Shown here in pieces: positions 13,399 through 23,742 of a stretch of DNA of 41,091 nt; within the stretch, counting starts at the first letter, position 1, and each line of letters opens with the position of its first letter. The position numbers and the translations under genes are program-made. Source of the DNA: Coprinopsis marcescibilis (lineage: Eukaryota > Basidiomycota > Agaricomycetes > Agaricales > Psathyrellaceae); NCBI GenBank assembly GCA_004369085.1, contig ML210385.1, positions 1-41,091 of the forward strand, given 5' to 3'. The notes under the pieces are model-generated. The model did no database searches. It worked only from the letters and a program-made list of their open reading frames with translations, and was not told the origin of the DNA.

Positions 13399-13770
13399 CT
13401 CACTTTCCACTTACTCCAGGGCTACAAAACTTAGCATGTGAACTTCTATAGTCCTAATTAGAGTAAATATATGTTTTTTACTCACAGAATGTACGAGGAG
13501 GTGGAGAAAAAAAACCTGGAGTCTTTAAGCTCCGCTGTTCATCATCACGGCGATCAACGCGGCAAGGAGGCCAGGAGGGCAACAATCAAGCTACAACCAA
13601 GCTACAACTCATGATTTAACATTTCTATTCACTAAGTCCTCCAAGAATGCACTCTTCTCATCTAGCAGACTGCTGAGAGCATGTTCTAATTGGCGTCACA
13701 AGTGGGTACTTATCGCGGCAGCTATCGGTTTGAGGTAATAGAGCTGAAAAAGGTGATGGTTTTGATCATC

Positions 13771-13814
13771 AAAACGAACAAGTGGTTGGAACGACCTACT
13801 GGTTTGGTATAGTA
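13771..13814 (-). repeat. right arm of the 44-bp inverted repeat
   Basis: Partner of 13355-13398. The outermost shared bases are TACTATACCAAACC, facing outward on both ends. No open reading frame lies between the arms. Confidence 0.7.
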
Positions 13815-14339
13815 TCTGCAGAGTTAGACAGGTGTACATCTGTGTATACATACAGTTCGTTATGGCTCCCTTATGGACATCGATTCCGTCCAACGAAATC
13901 AGAAACGTTAATTGAGGTGTAAACAAACAGTGCCTGTGGGGACTAGAACTCGCGACCACCACGATGACGGTGGGAATCCTCCTCGGCAAATGCCGACCCG
14001 GCACGACGAGCCATGGCCCATGACGATGCCGGCTCGATCGAGCGACAAGTCTGTGCAATGGGCCCAGCTCCCAACTCCCCAACCCGAATCCCGAAAAGTA
14101 TTACCCGCACATGCGTTTGGTATTACAAACAATCGTGCCTGCATTTTATCCCTGCAAAATGTATCTACACTTATCTCCACGCACATAACCTTATCTATGT
14201 ATGAAGCAGCTGGTCCCGATGACTGACTTGCAGCGGCCAGCAGGCTGCCTAGGGGATAGGGGCGTGGCGTTCGCATTGAGGAGCCGAAAATCTTTAGCAG
14301 ATGACTCACTCGAGATATATTCCCCTCGATCGAGCTAAA

Positions 14340-14362
14340 ACGTCGATCCCACGGATCGACGT
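14340..14362. repeat. perfect short palindrome
   Basis: ACGTCGATCC, 3-nt spacer CAC, then GGATCGACGT: 10-bp perfect arms. A second palindrome, CTCGATCGAG, lies just upstream (14325-14334). The position is about 340 bp beyond the stop of the DUF6534 gene, so it could be a protein-binding site, a transcript hairpin or chance. Confidence 0.6.
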
Positions 14363-14701
14363 CAACTACTATAAAACTAGATTGGCTGCTGCATGAGGAC
14401 TGACGCGTCGGATTCCGCGCCCGTTGTTCGAGGGGTCCAAACCCTCCCTCGTCACTTTGGCGTTGAACGACTCCGACCTGGAATTGGAAATAAAAGGTCA
14501 TCTCGCAACGTAAATTTTAAATGACTACATTGTACACATTAGGTCCACACGAGACGACTCTAGGCCCATCATTCCGAGTCAACCCTACTATTACTACAAT
14601 TACATCGCAATTCTGTACTATAAAATCCATGAACACAGTCCACATACACTTTCTCGTCTCCGAGACTCCGATTCTTCTCCGAGATCTTTATAATTCACTT
14701 C

Positions 14702-16445
14702 CTACACAAAGGCACCAGCCGAATCCGACCGCTTCCTATCACCCATCTCATAATCAACCTCAGTGGTGATGGAAATCGCTATCCCACTCGGCGACCGCTG
14801 GAGGTGCGGGTTTTGCGATACAACGAGGGAGGTCCTCGGATTAGGTCGGAAATTCGAGACCACCGCCGCGCCTTTGCTACTCGTCGTAGTAGACTCTTCA
14901 CCGCCGCGCAAGGTCCTTCCATTGAGTGATGCCATGAGAACGTTGGCATGGCTATAAAGAACCAAGATGAAAGTGTGAAAGCCGTCAGCAATGCGCAACG
15001 ACATCTCAAGCGAGACCTATTTCAGTCCGAGAGCTTAATATACTCACAGTCCGGGTAACAACCAGTTCCTGATCATTTAGAAGCAAAGAAAAATGATGAG
15101 AACAGTTCTCGGAAAGGTGGTAATAGAGATAACACACATTGCCAAGTGGAGCCATGTCTGCGCGCTCGATAGAAACAGAATGAGCGTTAAGGCTGAGCAA
15201 ATCGAGGTGATAAGCCCATTTTCGATAGTATTGATGCTCAGCGTCCGCAGCGCGCTCTTCGCTCGGTGCGCCATCGAACGCTTCCTGTATACATAGAACT
15301 AGAGCACCCGCGTCAGCCACCTCCCTATGCACTAGTGACTAGTAGCCGAAAGGCCATCTGGGAAGGTACTCACGATACAGAACATCCCAATCGTGATCAA
15401 GACGTCACACGCAAATGTCGCCGATGACAGGATACCAAGTGTCAGTGAAAAGGGAGTGAGCCCTCCTGGATTCTGGTTCCCATTAATGAATTGGTTGAAC
15501 ACGCCGTCCCTCGCTGGTGCTGCGGCAGCCTGCTCCGCGATTGCACCTATCCGTCCCATCTGGACTCCAATGAAGATGCCGATTATGAGCTGCATTGTGG
15601 TGAACTGGGTGCGGGTTGCACGTCAGCTCGCCTTTCAGTCGCTTCCCGAACTGCAGACTCACCACCCCAATTAACACAGCGACGCCACCAATTATCCTAT
15701 TGAACTTGTGCGTCCAGATTCGCCTAGCGTAGCGGAATTGTTAGTAAGGGGCCCGCACGAGATGGCCTCTTCTTGACTCACCAAGCAAAGAACCCTTGGA
15801 TAAACAGGGTGACTAATCGTTGGGGTGCTGAGTACGTGACACTCATATCTAAGATTCCTATGGAACTCACTGAATGAAGAGAGGATCTGAACGGAAGGGG
15901 CCGTTTTGGCTGGAGACAGGCGCAGTACTGGATTTTCCATTCCAAGCACCAGCACCCGCCACGCAGCGAACGTTACAAACCCGACCCGCATTATCTCGCA
16001 TACTGTGACCAGACCGACTGTACCAAACACAGATAGGTTGGTATCAGTATTTCAAACAACGAGTTCTATGAAACAACTTACTGAGAGTATATATCGTAAC
16101 TCTATTCCTCCTCTGAATCTCTGACCCAGCCATGAAGTAGTGATCTGAAGCCCGTTAGCGTGCGCTATAATGGGCCTACTATACTCTAGGCCGTTGGGAG
16201 TCTGAGAGGACTTACGAAGCTGGACAAAGTAGGCGCCGACGATCAGATATACGCCCAATGCACCCAGAAGCTGTTCAGAGAACGATTAGTCTTGAACATA
16301 TGGAGGTGAACCCGCGAGGTACTTACAATGGACCCTCCCCTTCAAGAACGGAACAGCTGATATCAGGACACTCGCAGTACTACCAAATCACCAAGTTTAA
16401 CTTTTGTACCTACATCTGGAGTTGTGCTGGAGTGCTGCTATCCAT
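14702..16445 (-). CDS. DUF6534-family seven-helix membrane protein, copy 1 (343 aa, 11 exons)
   Basis: A predicted multi-pass membrane protein of the DUF6534 type, function unknown. The model starts at the ATG at 16445 (MDSSTPAQLQ). It uses a 13-nt second exon (GGSI) and closes in frame across eleven exons to the stop at 14702. Family hallmarks seen are CDVLITIGMF near residue 195, then YRKRSMAHRAKSAL, a SINTIENGLITS helix, and LHANVLMASLNGR before a polar Ser/Thr-rich C-terminal tail. Exon sizes match copy 2 (23743-25394) exon for exon, except the first (32 against 35 nt) and last (250 against 244 nt). No stop or frameshift was found. Kinase copy 1 lies 1.9 kb upstream on the same strand. 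No promoter element shared with copy 2 was recognised. Confidence 0.85.
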
Positions 16446-18372
16446 GGTGGGCGACTGAAAATTGACTGGGGGAGGTATAGAGGATAGACGGGAGGTCTAA
16501 CGAGGCAACCTTTCACTCTTAAAATGACCATCTCTCGGTAGATAAGGACCCGTGAATGAAGGATTCGTGATCCACAAGTCAGTGCTCATCATTGTCAGAC
16601 CTTGATCAAAGATTCAAGGCACGTAATAATAGACCCCGTGGGTTTCACTTTGCATGATGCGATTTAAACCTAAATAGCACTCAAGTTCTGCAAATGGTAA
16701 AATTCTATTGATCACCCTCCAATTGCATGATGGATTGACATATAGGTTTGAGGATTATTACGGCGTCGATTGAGGAGACGATGGCTCCTCAGCGCTCTCC
16801 GACACTCTTTAGAGGGTCCAACCCGCATCCCAGTAAGCAAGGATACGGGGGCGCTGTATGTCGGGCGTTGCTGCAAGGTTCAGATCCTCGCTCGTGTTTC
16901 CCAGGTCCACAAACCCGCGTTAACGAAGCTGAGCGTTTCCTACGCTCTCGCATTGCCCAGTGATGCAGAGGCTGATGGGAGACTCCCTTCTCACCACCCC
17001 TCACCATACTCTCAGAACCATAAATATGAATGTCCTTGACAGTTGCATGCTGACTACTGCGGCATGTTTCCAGCGGATCGTTTCCCTGGTTCCCGAAGCC
17101 GCAATGTACCAAATTTAGGCGGTGATATCAGTGGAAATATCCAGGCTCCATGATATTTGCCAGTGACGACCTTCGCAAGACGACCACACAATCTATCAAG
17201 AGACACAGAAGTTACACTACTTCTTCTCGAGAGTTAGATTGCATTGCTCGTGCTTCCAACCACATCGGCCACTTGTCGTCAGGAATGCTGCCACGGGTAT
17301 CTGTGCTCTCTGTGCTCGTCAGGCCGTGCTACTGCCCGGGTGAAAGAGACGGCAGTGGGCAGAACGTGAACGTGTTACATACTCGACGACAGTCCGACGG
17401 GAATGGACTCTAAGTGCTGAAGAGGATGGAAGCTGGTTGCGGACTGTGGCAAGTGGTGGGAATGTCCCTCGGCAAAGGCCGAAGAGCAAAATCAGGGATT
17501 TGGCCATAGGCTCGGCGAAGAACAATTGGTGGATTGCGAGGCAGCGGAGCGAACGAGCAATACAAAGTCTTGCCCAGTGACGTGCACGTGACCCCGTGCT
17601 TGCTTGACACGAACCACCCACCTTTGCCGTACCGACTGGGATTTCAGTCAGCTCGGTCCTCGTCTCTTCTCCGATAATTTGTTACATTCTTCTTTTTCCT
17701 GAAATCCTAATTTCGCAACCCACCCACTGCTTCCCTTGAATCTTGATATCCATGATTTTTTCATTTGACCATGACTCATTGGTGTAGCTCAATATCCAAG
17801 GGTGACGGTATCACTTCTTTAAATTAGATTTGAATTGATATAATAGATTCGCCTCCTCCTCCACCTCGGCTCATGTGACGAGCATGCTTGTGTGGGGTGG
17901 GATTCGAAGGGAGTCACATTTACGAAGGTTTCCCGCCCGCCCGGGGCTAGCCGTCTGGCGGTCTCCCTTCGCCCCACGACCTGGAGATTGGCTCGAGTCT
18001 CCTGCCGGAGCCTCTCCACCCCAAACTCACCACACAAGTGTGTTTGGTCCACATGCCACTTGTTAGCTCGCTCACAACGAACCGCGAGCAAGGAACAAAC
18101 AGGGCAAGATATTGAATAGAGTATGCGCAGGACACTGGAGTAGGTGCACTAGTAGGAATCACTGGTGCAAAAGTCGATCATTGCACTTCGTCGTTTGAAA
18201 GCGGTCCTTTGTGGCACAGCATCATCGATGAGGATTCCCTGGTTTCTTTTGTCATCGTACCACTGCGACTTATATTGAATCCTAAAATATACATTCGATC
18301 TCATAAGAATCAGTCTGAGGTAGTGACCTTGGTAGTGATTTTACATTGGACCTAGTACACAGCAATCCAGGA
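16446..18372. other. intergenic, no supported gene
   Basis: About 1.9 kb between the DUF6534 copy 1 start and the kinase copy 1 stop. It contains one copy of a short dispersed hairpin motif (17455-17482). A T-loop-like GGTTCAGATCC at about 16877 does not fold into a tRNA. No credible coding region was seen on either strand. Confidence 0.5.
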
Positions 18373-19621
18373 TTACAAAAACGGAGTATATCTGGTGCTC
18401 TTTCTAATCACGATTTCCTCTACTGGGCTCTCGATGGTGGGCAACTTCATGATAGAAGTGGAGACTGTGTTTTCCAAGTTGAGTGCGGGGGGTACGAGCT
18501 TCTCAGCATCCCCGCCAAGCGCTGCCTTGGACGGGTTTGAACCCAAACCGTCAGCCTTACTCCCAACAGGCTCCTGTTTCTCGAGCTTTCCACAATTCCA
18601 CTCGCTCAACGCTCGCCCATTCACAAACACCGCACCCGGCGCATAAAACGTCTCTATCGCCTCAAACTTCAGCTTGAACTCTTTCAGCGACAGCCGGGCA
18701 GTGGGAGTAGGATCTAGGGCCTGCACCAACAGCTCATTGAGTGCGGCAGAGATGGGGTGCGCAGCGAGGAAGAATGTGTACGGTGCTTTCAGGTAATTGC
18801 GATATGCTTTGTTGGAGCGGGATGCTTTTGTCCATATCCTCCGACCAATTACTAGGTTTAGAAGGATGTGCGCTAGAGCCCAGACGTCGCTGGCTGCGGG
18901 GGAGTACGGCTTGCTATGGTCCCTGCCCATTTTCATAAGCGACTCTGGAGTGAGAGGCAGTCTAGGTGAGTCTAACATCCCCTAAACGTGCTCAGGAGAG
19001 CTGAAACAAACCTGGAGTCATGTACTCCTTCGTCCCCGAGCCAAACTCGGTACACACCCTGCGACTGGTGGCCAGCCCAAAGTCGCAAATCGCGACTCGG
19101 TCACCCTGATCGAAGCAGAGGATGTTCTGCGGCTTCAAATCTCGATGATACACCCCCTTCCTGTGCATGTATGTCACCGCGTCCAGCAACTGCCCAAACA
19201 CGCTCTTAATATCATCATCCTTTCCAACATAGCGGTGCTTTTGGAAGATCTGCTGGTAGAGGGACCCATGGGGTGCATACTCCATCACGAAATACGTATT
19301 GACTTTATCCTGGAAGACGTATTCCAGATCGAGGATATTGGGGTGGTTGGCAACGCGACAATGCGCGACTGCTTCCATTAGGTGCGTCTCCCCATGCTTT
19401 CCATCCTCTGCCCGCAGTTGCGCCTTGAGAGCAAAGTATTTGGGTTTCATGGGATGTTGGCGTCTGAAGAGACGCTTTGGGAGGGGAACGCCATATTGAG
19501 CGACCCTGTGCACTGTCCCGAACGCTCCTTGGCCCAGCCTTTCTAGGCGCTTAAGGGTGGTTCCCATTTCAGGCACAGGCCCGAGGGTGCTGAGAATGTT
19601 ATCAAGAGTGTTGTACTTCAT
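18373..19621 (-). CDS. Ser/Thr protein kinase, copy 1 (393 aa, 2 exons)
   Basis: A soluble protein kinase with all catalytic elements present: Gly loop GQGAFG (residues 30-35), ATP-anchoring Lys66 in FALK, helix C Glu (likely E83), HRD at 159-161 in YHRDLKPQN, DFG at 180-182, and a TPE motif ending at 204. Exons are 19621-19012 and 18944-18373. The 67-nt intron interrupts the Glu codon of TPE. The start is the ATG shared by all three copies; upstream in-frame sequence contains only non-ATG starts. A roughly 30-residue insert (about residues 36-65) separates the Gly loop from the Lys. The last 90 residues form a non-catalytic tail ending RYTPFL. It broadly resembles Ran1/Pat1-like fungal kinases, an assignment from memory and moderate only. 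This copy differs most from the other two (for example MKYN start, GKDDDIK, LVIGRR). The substrate is unknown. Confidence 0.93.
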
Positions 19622-19635
19622 TGCGGTTATTTGTG

Positions 19636-19677
19636 GAATGAATGAATGAATGGATGGATGGATGGATGGGTGGGTGA
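19636..19677. repeat. tetranucleotide microsatellite in the kinase copy 1 leader
   Basis: On the plus strand, AATG units run into GATG units and then GGTG, 15-57 bp before the start codon. The equivalent positions of copies 2 and 3 have only one or two units, so the expansion is specific to copy 1. Confidence 0.8.
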
Positions 19678-19899
19678 ATAATGTTTGGGCAAAGAGTGTG
19701 CGGAAATTAGTCAAGAACCAGTCTGACTATGATTGGTTATTGGTTGGCGAGCGTTGCTCAAGCAGGGGAATTGATATTTGCCTTCGGGATGGGGTTTTCT
19801 GCGTGAGCAGATGGATGTGTGAGGACAGGTTTATTTGGATGTTTGAGATTGCGATGAGGGAACTATATGCGATTGACGCCCGTGTGGCTTACTAACAGC

Positions 19900-19930
19900 T
19901 GTACAGTTTATGTCTCAGTAGAACTGTACA
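19900..19930 (-). promoter_or_regulatory. conserved inverted repeat upstream of kinase copy 1
   Basis: TGTACAGTT, 13-nt spacer, AACTGTACA: perfect 9-bp arms about 279 bp before the ATG. The same arms and spacer length occur before copies 2 and 3. The pattern suggests a dimeric regulator site, which is inference. Confidence 0.6.
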
Positions 19931-20373
19931 CAGACCGCATTGAAATGGCTTGACCAACTAGCAGGACTGGTTACAGTGGTGTCTCAGACTACCGTGGAAA
20001 GGAGTTGGGCGCCAATTAAACGCCCATTCACGGGCATTGCATGCTGTTCACCAAGGGTCCGGCGCCACATGTTTACTCGAAGGACCGTCTCCGTCTGAGC
20101 ACCCATGGACAACAAGTGCGACCCACGGGCATATAGACTTCACTACTTTCCTTCGCATCGAGTCCGTCAGACCATTTGAAGGGTGTCGCAGGCCAACATA
20201 TCTCGACCTTCTTACATTTCTTAGCGACTCCATACGTAATTTTCATAACACTAATCAGAGGGCACAAAGTATGAGTAGGTAAAGAAATATATATCCTTGA
20301 ATACATTCATCGCGATCGCAACTAGGACGCAACGTTCATCAAACACCTAAGTCGCCGCAAACGTACAGCGGAT

Positions 20374-21662
20374 TTACAATCCAAACCAATCAATAGCCGC
20401 CACCTCCGTCCCACTCTCCGGGAGTCCATGACCCGCGCCCTGGCCCCTAAACGCCTCCAGCTGCCCAGTTCCATACACGGTCTTCGTCCAGCCGGATTTT
20501 GGCGTATTGTTGCTAGTGGATGTCGGAGTCTGCGAGATACCGTGGATGTCAGTCCACTGCTTCACCTGCTCCTGGAAGTTGACGATGTTGAGGACAGGGT
20601 CGGAGGTTCCATGCCAGATTTGCATCTTGGGGAAGGCTCCAGTGTATCCGGGGTATCCGGCACGAATGAGGTTGCCCCATTCGCGGGCGGAGAGGACTTT
20701 GTTGCCTGCAGCACAGGGATCGGGTGGGAAGGAAGGGGCGTTAGTGACCAGGCACCCAAACCCAGTACCAGCGAATACGGCGCCGGCTTTGAAAAGCTCG
20801 GGGTAGGCGCCAGCCATGACGTTGGTCATCATCGCCCCTGAGGAGGTGCCAGTGACAAAGACCTTGTCGGGGTTGATGCCCCAGTCGGAGATGGCAAATC
20901 GAACAGCTGAAGCGACGCCGAGAGAGTCGCTACCGCCGTTATGGGTCTTGGTGGCGTTCCCAGCGATGTCCCAGCAGTTACTGTTGTTCGGTGCTTGGCC
21001 GTAGAGCACGATGAATCCACGCTGGTCAGAAAGACTGCGGAACGCGTTGCTGGAAAAGTATTGCTATTAGGGATGATAAGTTGTAAGTTTCGTATTGGAG
21101 AGGGACCTCATCCACTTACCTGAGCTGTACCTCCACAGGGGTGCAAAGCGACAAGCAACCCAGCACCCGGTCGAACGTTCGCCGGCTTGTAGACGAAGAT
21201 TCCGACGTTGCTGGGGTTCGAACCAAAGCTGCTCAGACGCGTGAGCTGGCCAGCAGGGATGTTGGCCGCAGGCGGAGTGGTAGCAGTTGGAGGGGCAACT
21301 GTCGACGAAGAGACTGGAGGGAGTGGAGGCTGAGTGGGTGTAACAGGTGGGACACTAGTGCTGATGACAGGGGGCACTGGAGTACCGGAACCGGTCTGGC
21401 ATTGTGAGTACCCTGCATCCTCGTTAGTAACGATCTGTATATATATATAACGGGGAAGGCGTACATTGGTTTAGGACAACGCAAGCGAGGCCAGCATCAC
21501 ACTGAGTAGAGCCTGAGTAGCCCTGGCCACCGCCTGAAGCGTATCAGTCAGTGGCAGTTACCATGATGAGGAGGATAATAGCCTACACTGTCCGTAAAGA
21601 GGTACGCCGTGGACTGAGAGAGCAAGCCAAAGAAACCCGACAGCTTTGAAGAGGGAAAGCAT
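20374..21662 (-). CDS. secreted CBM1-CE1 esterase (acetylxylan/feruloyl esterase type), 375 aa, 4 exons
   Basis: A secreted carbohydrate esterase that would deacetylate or deferuloylate plant xylan. Exons are 21662-21587, 21533-21465, 21412-21120 and 21063-20374; frames close exactly. Domains in order: a signal peptide (MLSLFKAVGFLWLALSVHG); a cellulose-binding CBM1 with YGQCGGQGYSGS, paired Cys and WYSQC (about residues 22-58), each end split by an intron; a Pro/Thr/Ser linker (about 60-100); and a CE1/PHB-depolymerase-like alpha/beta-hydrolase. The catalytic Ser lies in GTSSG, the likely Asp in HGTSDP and the His in GAGHGLP. HPCGGTAQ precedes the third intron. The gene sits between kinase copy 1 and DUF6534 copy 2 and has no evident functional link to them. 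Acetyl against feruloyl specificity cannot be decided here. Confidence 0.94.
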
Positions 21663-23742
21663 GGTGATGCAGTTCGAGATGGTGTTTGTCGTTCGAATTC
21701 CCGAGAACTTATACGTCTGGTGTCTCCCGAGTTGAGTCCGAGAACATCAGCAATGGAGTCTACTATCTCTCCGATGACCTTCAAAGTGCGAGGCTCGGAC
21801 TACACTAATGAGCGACATGAATCGAAAAGAAAAGGTTGTCACGCGAAGTTCGCACCATAAATGAACGCGGAGAAGGGAGAATCTCAGAGACAATCATTAT
21901 ACACATTCCATAGGGGAGAATTTGATGATTGTTTAGGCGGCACGAGGACAGAGGCGTCAGGATTGTCGATCTTGCAGTGTAATTGATGCGATAGGAACGG
22001 GCGCACTTTCCCACCACTGGAGGACTGGAGGAGAGCAGTCGTGGCTGTTCGTCACCAATCATGGCGTCTGATGTAATCCAAGGGAGCTGAGCCAGTGCAA
22101 TATGCTCCCCCATCCTAGGGTCAGTCGAACATTGGGAATGTGAACAAGGTGTCGATTGGCTGGCGACGTTCGCCCTTTGCCGAAGCCCATTCCCACGATA
22201 TCCGCCGGCGCCGCAATCCCGACTATCTCTACTTCACCATTCAAATTTCATTGGTCAATGCATAAACAAATGCAAAATCATTGAATAATCCCCGTGGGTA
22301 GCTCCAGTAAATTTTCTTGACCTTGCCTTGACCAATGTCGACTTCATATAGTAAATGTGCGTGAATCAGGCTCTTTTACACTCAATTGGCTCCTAGGCAC
22401 CTTGGGATTGACAATGAGCATAACTGGTTGCGTGATACGCAAGTAACATCATCGCCTGGCAGTTCCCAGATGAATATCACAACCTCTTGACTGTAGTCAT
22501 TTACTCTTTGGCTTGTGTGCATTCAACCTAAGGTATCATCGTGAAGAGGTTTTGGTTGTTTGCTCAGTACTTAGCCCTTGTTGTCGGACCTGCCTGACAT
22601 CGCTCATGGAGCTGACTTGTCGAGTTGGAACTTGGAACCACGAATCAACTATTGCTGCCGACATAATGCTGCCGTCACCGGCAACAGGCTCCTGGTCATC
22701 ACGTCAGGCTCCCAATGCAGACTGGTCACTGGAGAGGACCTACTTGAGGACATGTTTCATTAACGGTGCCTTCTCACGATGTCAAAGCCCTCTTTTAGCT
22801 TTGCCCCAGCTTGGAGCTGTTGCTTTTGCACACGCAGATACGTATACGGTCGCTACCTATCTTTTTTTTTTGCACATAAGGATAAACATGGTAGAGTTCC
22901 AGGTGTCTTCTATCTTCTACGCGCAGTTACAACTTGATCTAAGCGTCCCTAAGCATCTAATCAGAGCTTAGAGAACCAATCATGTTTCTCTGAGCTATGT
23001 TGGCCCAAGCCATCAGTGGTGCATCTTGTGGCTTAGAAGTTAGGTTTCACCTGATCAAATCCGAACGCTCCATTACATCTTCAAAATACCGCTGTCCACG
23101 GTCCTATGTATAGCTGTAGCTCTTTGCTACCCGCCAATCGGTCTACATGTCAATCAACTATCGTTCGAAAGTAGAAAGAGGATCTCAGCAACATCAGCAT
23201 CATTGTCAAGATGTCGCCCTTGAGAAGCCTTCACTGACCAAGTTGATGTTTTCCCCGGAGCCACCTCGTAGACGTAACATTGAGCTATCAGGAGTCTCAC
23301 ATCGCTATGCACTACGAGGAATTTCATACGTACCGATCTGTGTGTACGGGAAGAGCTGATGCGCACTCGTGGGGCTGCCTTTGGCGGGGTAATGCTAGAA
23401 CGTGAGGACAATGGTTCCTAATCAATCGCAATCAAAACTTGACCTTTTACAGCGCCCAAGTACTAATCCGGCCGAGCTGAGCTTACGTTCTCTCTTTTTA
23501 TCATTTAAAACTGACCTGTAGATTCTATTTAGAACTACGTGCCTTGAAACTTTTGATTAACTTCCGACAACGATGGACAGTGACGAACAGAGATATATTG
23601 GTTCACACCTGTCCACTCAAGCATCCATTTTACGGATACTTATCTACCGCGAGGCTTGTCGCATTCCCAGAGGAACATTTTCTTACTCCCGACTTCCCTT
23701 TCATCTCTTCGGTCAGCTTTCTTAAGACCTTATTCACTTGAC
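21663..23742. other. intergenic, no supported gene
   Basis: About 2.1 kb between the divergent starts of the esterase and DUF6534 copy 2. It probably holds the promoters of both. One copy of a short dispersed hairpin motif lies at 22170-22196 and a T run at 22861-22871. No coding signal was recognised. Confidence 0.5.

Larger units (their letters stand above)
10758..14701. other. gene-poor stretch
   Basis: About 3.9 kb between the 330-aa gene and the DUF6534 gene. The first 400 bp are pyrimidine-rich, probably 3' UTR. A possible isolated first exon starts at the ATG at 11381 (+) and runs to a GTATGT donor at about 11461, but I could not join it to a convincing second exon. The rest holds a triplet microsatellite (12132-12162), an inverted repeat pair (13355/13814) and a short perfect palindrome (14340). 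I see nothing else codable. Confidence 0.45.
19622..20022 (-). promoter_or_regulatory. kinase copy 1 promoter region shared with the other copies
   Basis: About 400 bp upstream of the ATG align with the region before kinase copy 3 (to about 34351). About 300 bp align with copy 2 (from about 25713). Shared features are CCAAT boxes (CCAACCAATAA at about 19736-19746, minus strand), the block GGCGAGCGTTGCTCAAGC, and the inverted repeat at 19900-19930. The leader next to the ATG carries a tetranucleotide microsatellite that is much shorter in the other copies. Confidence 0.75.

Noticed and set aside
13925..14020. tRNA- or SINE-like region on the minus strand (GAGTTCTAGTCC resembling a B box)
   Set aside because: The T stem does not pair and no acceptor or anticodon stem can be formed. 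A SINE origin is possible but unsupported.
16860..16900. T-loop-like GGTTCAGATCC
   Set aside because: No D arm, anticodon stem or pairing acceptor around it.
19622..19714. N-terminal extension of kinase copy 1 (and of copy 2) beyond the chosen ATG
   Set aside because: The upstream in-frame start is TTG, the stretch is encoded by leader and microsatellite DNA, and copy 3 does not conserve the frame.
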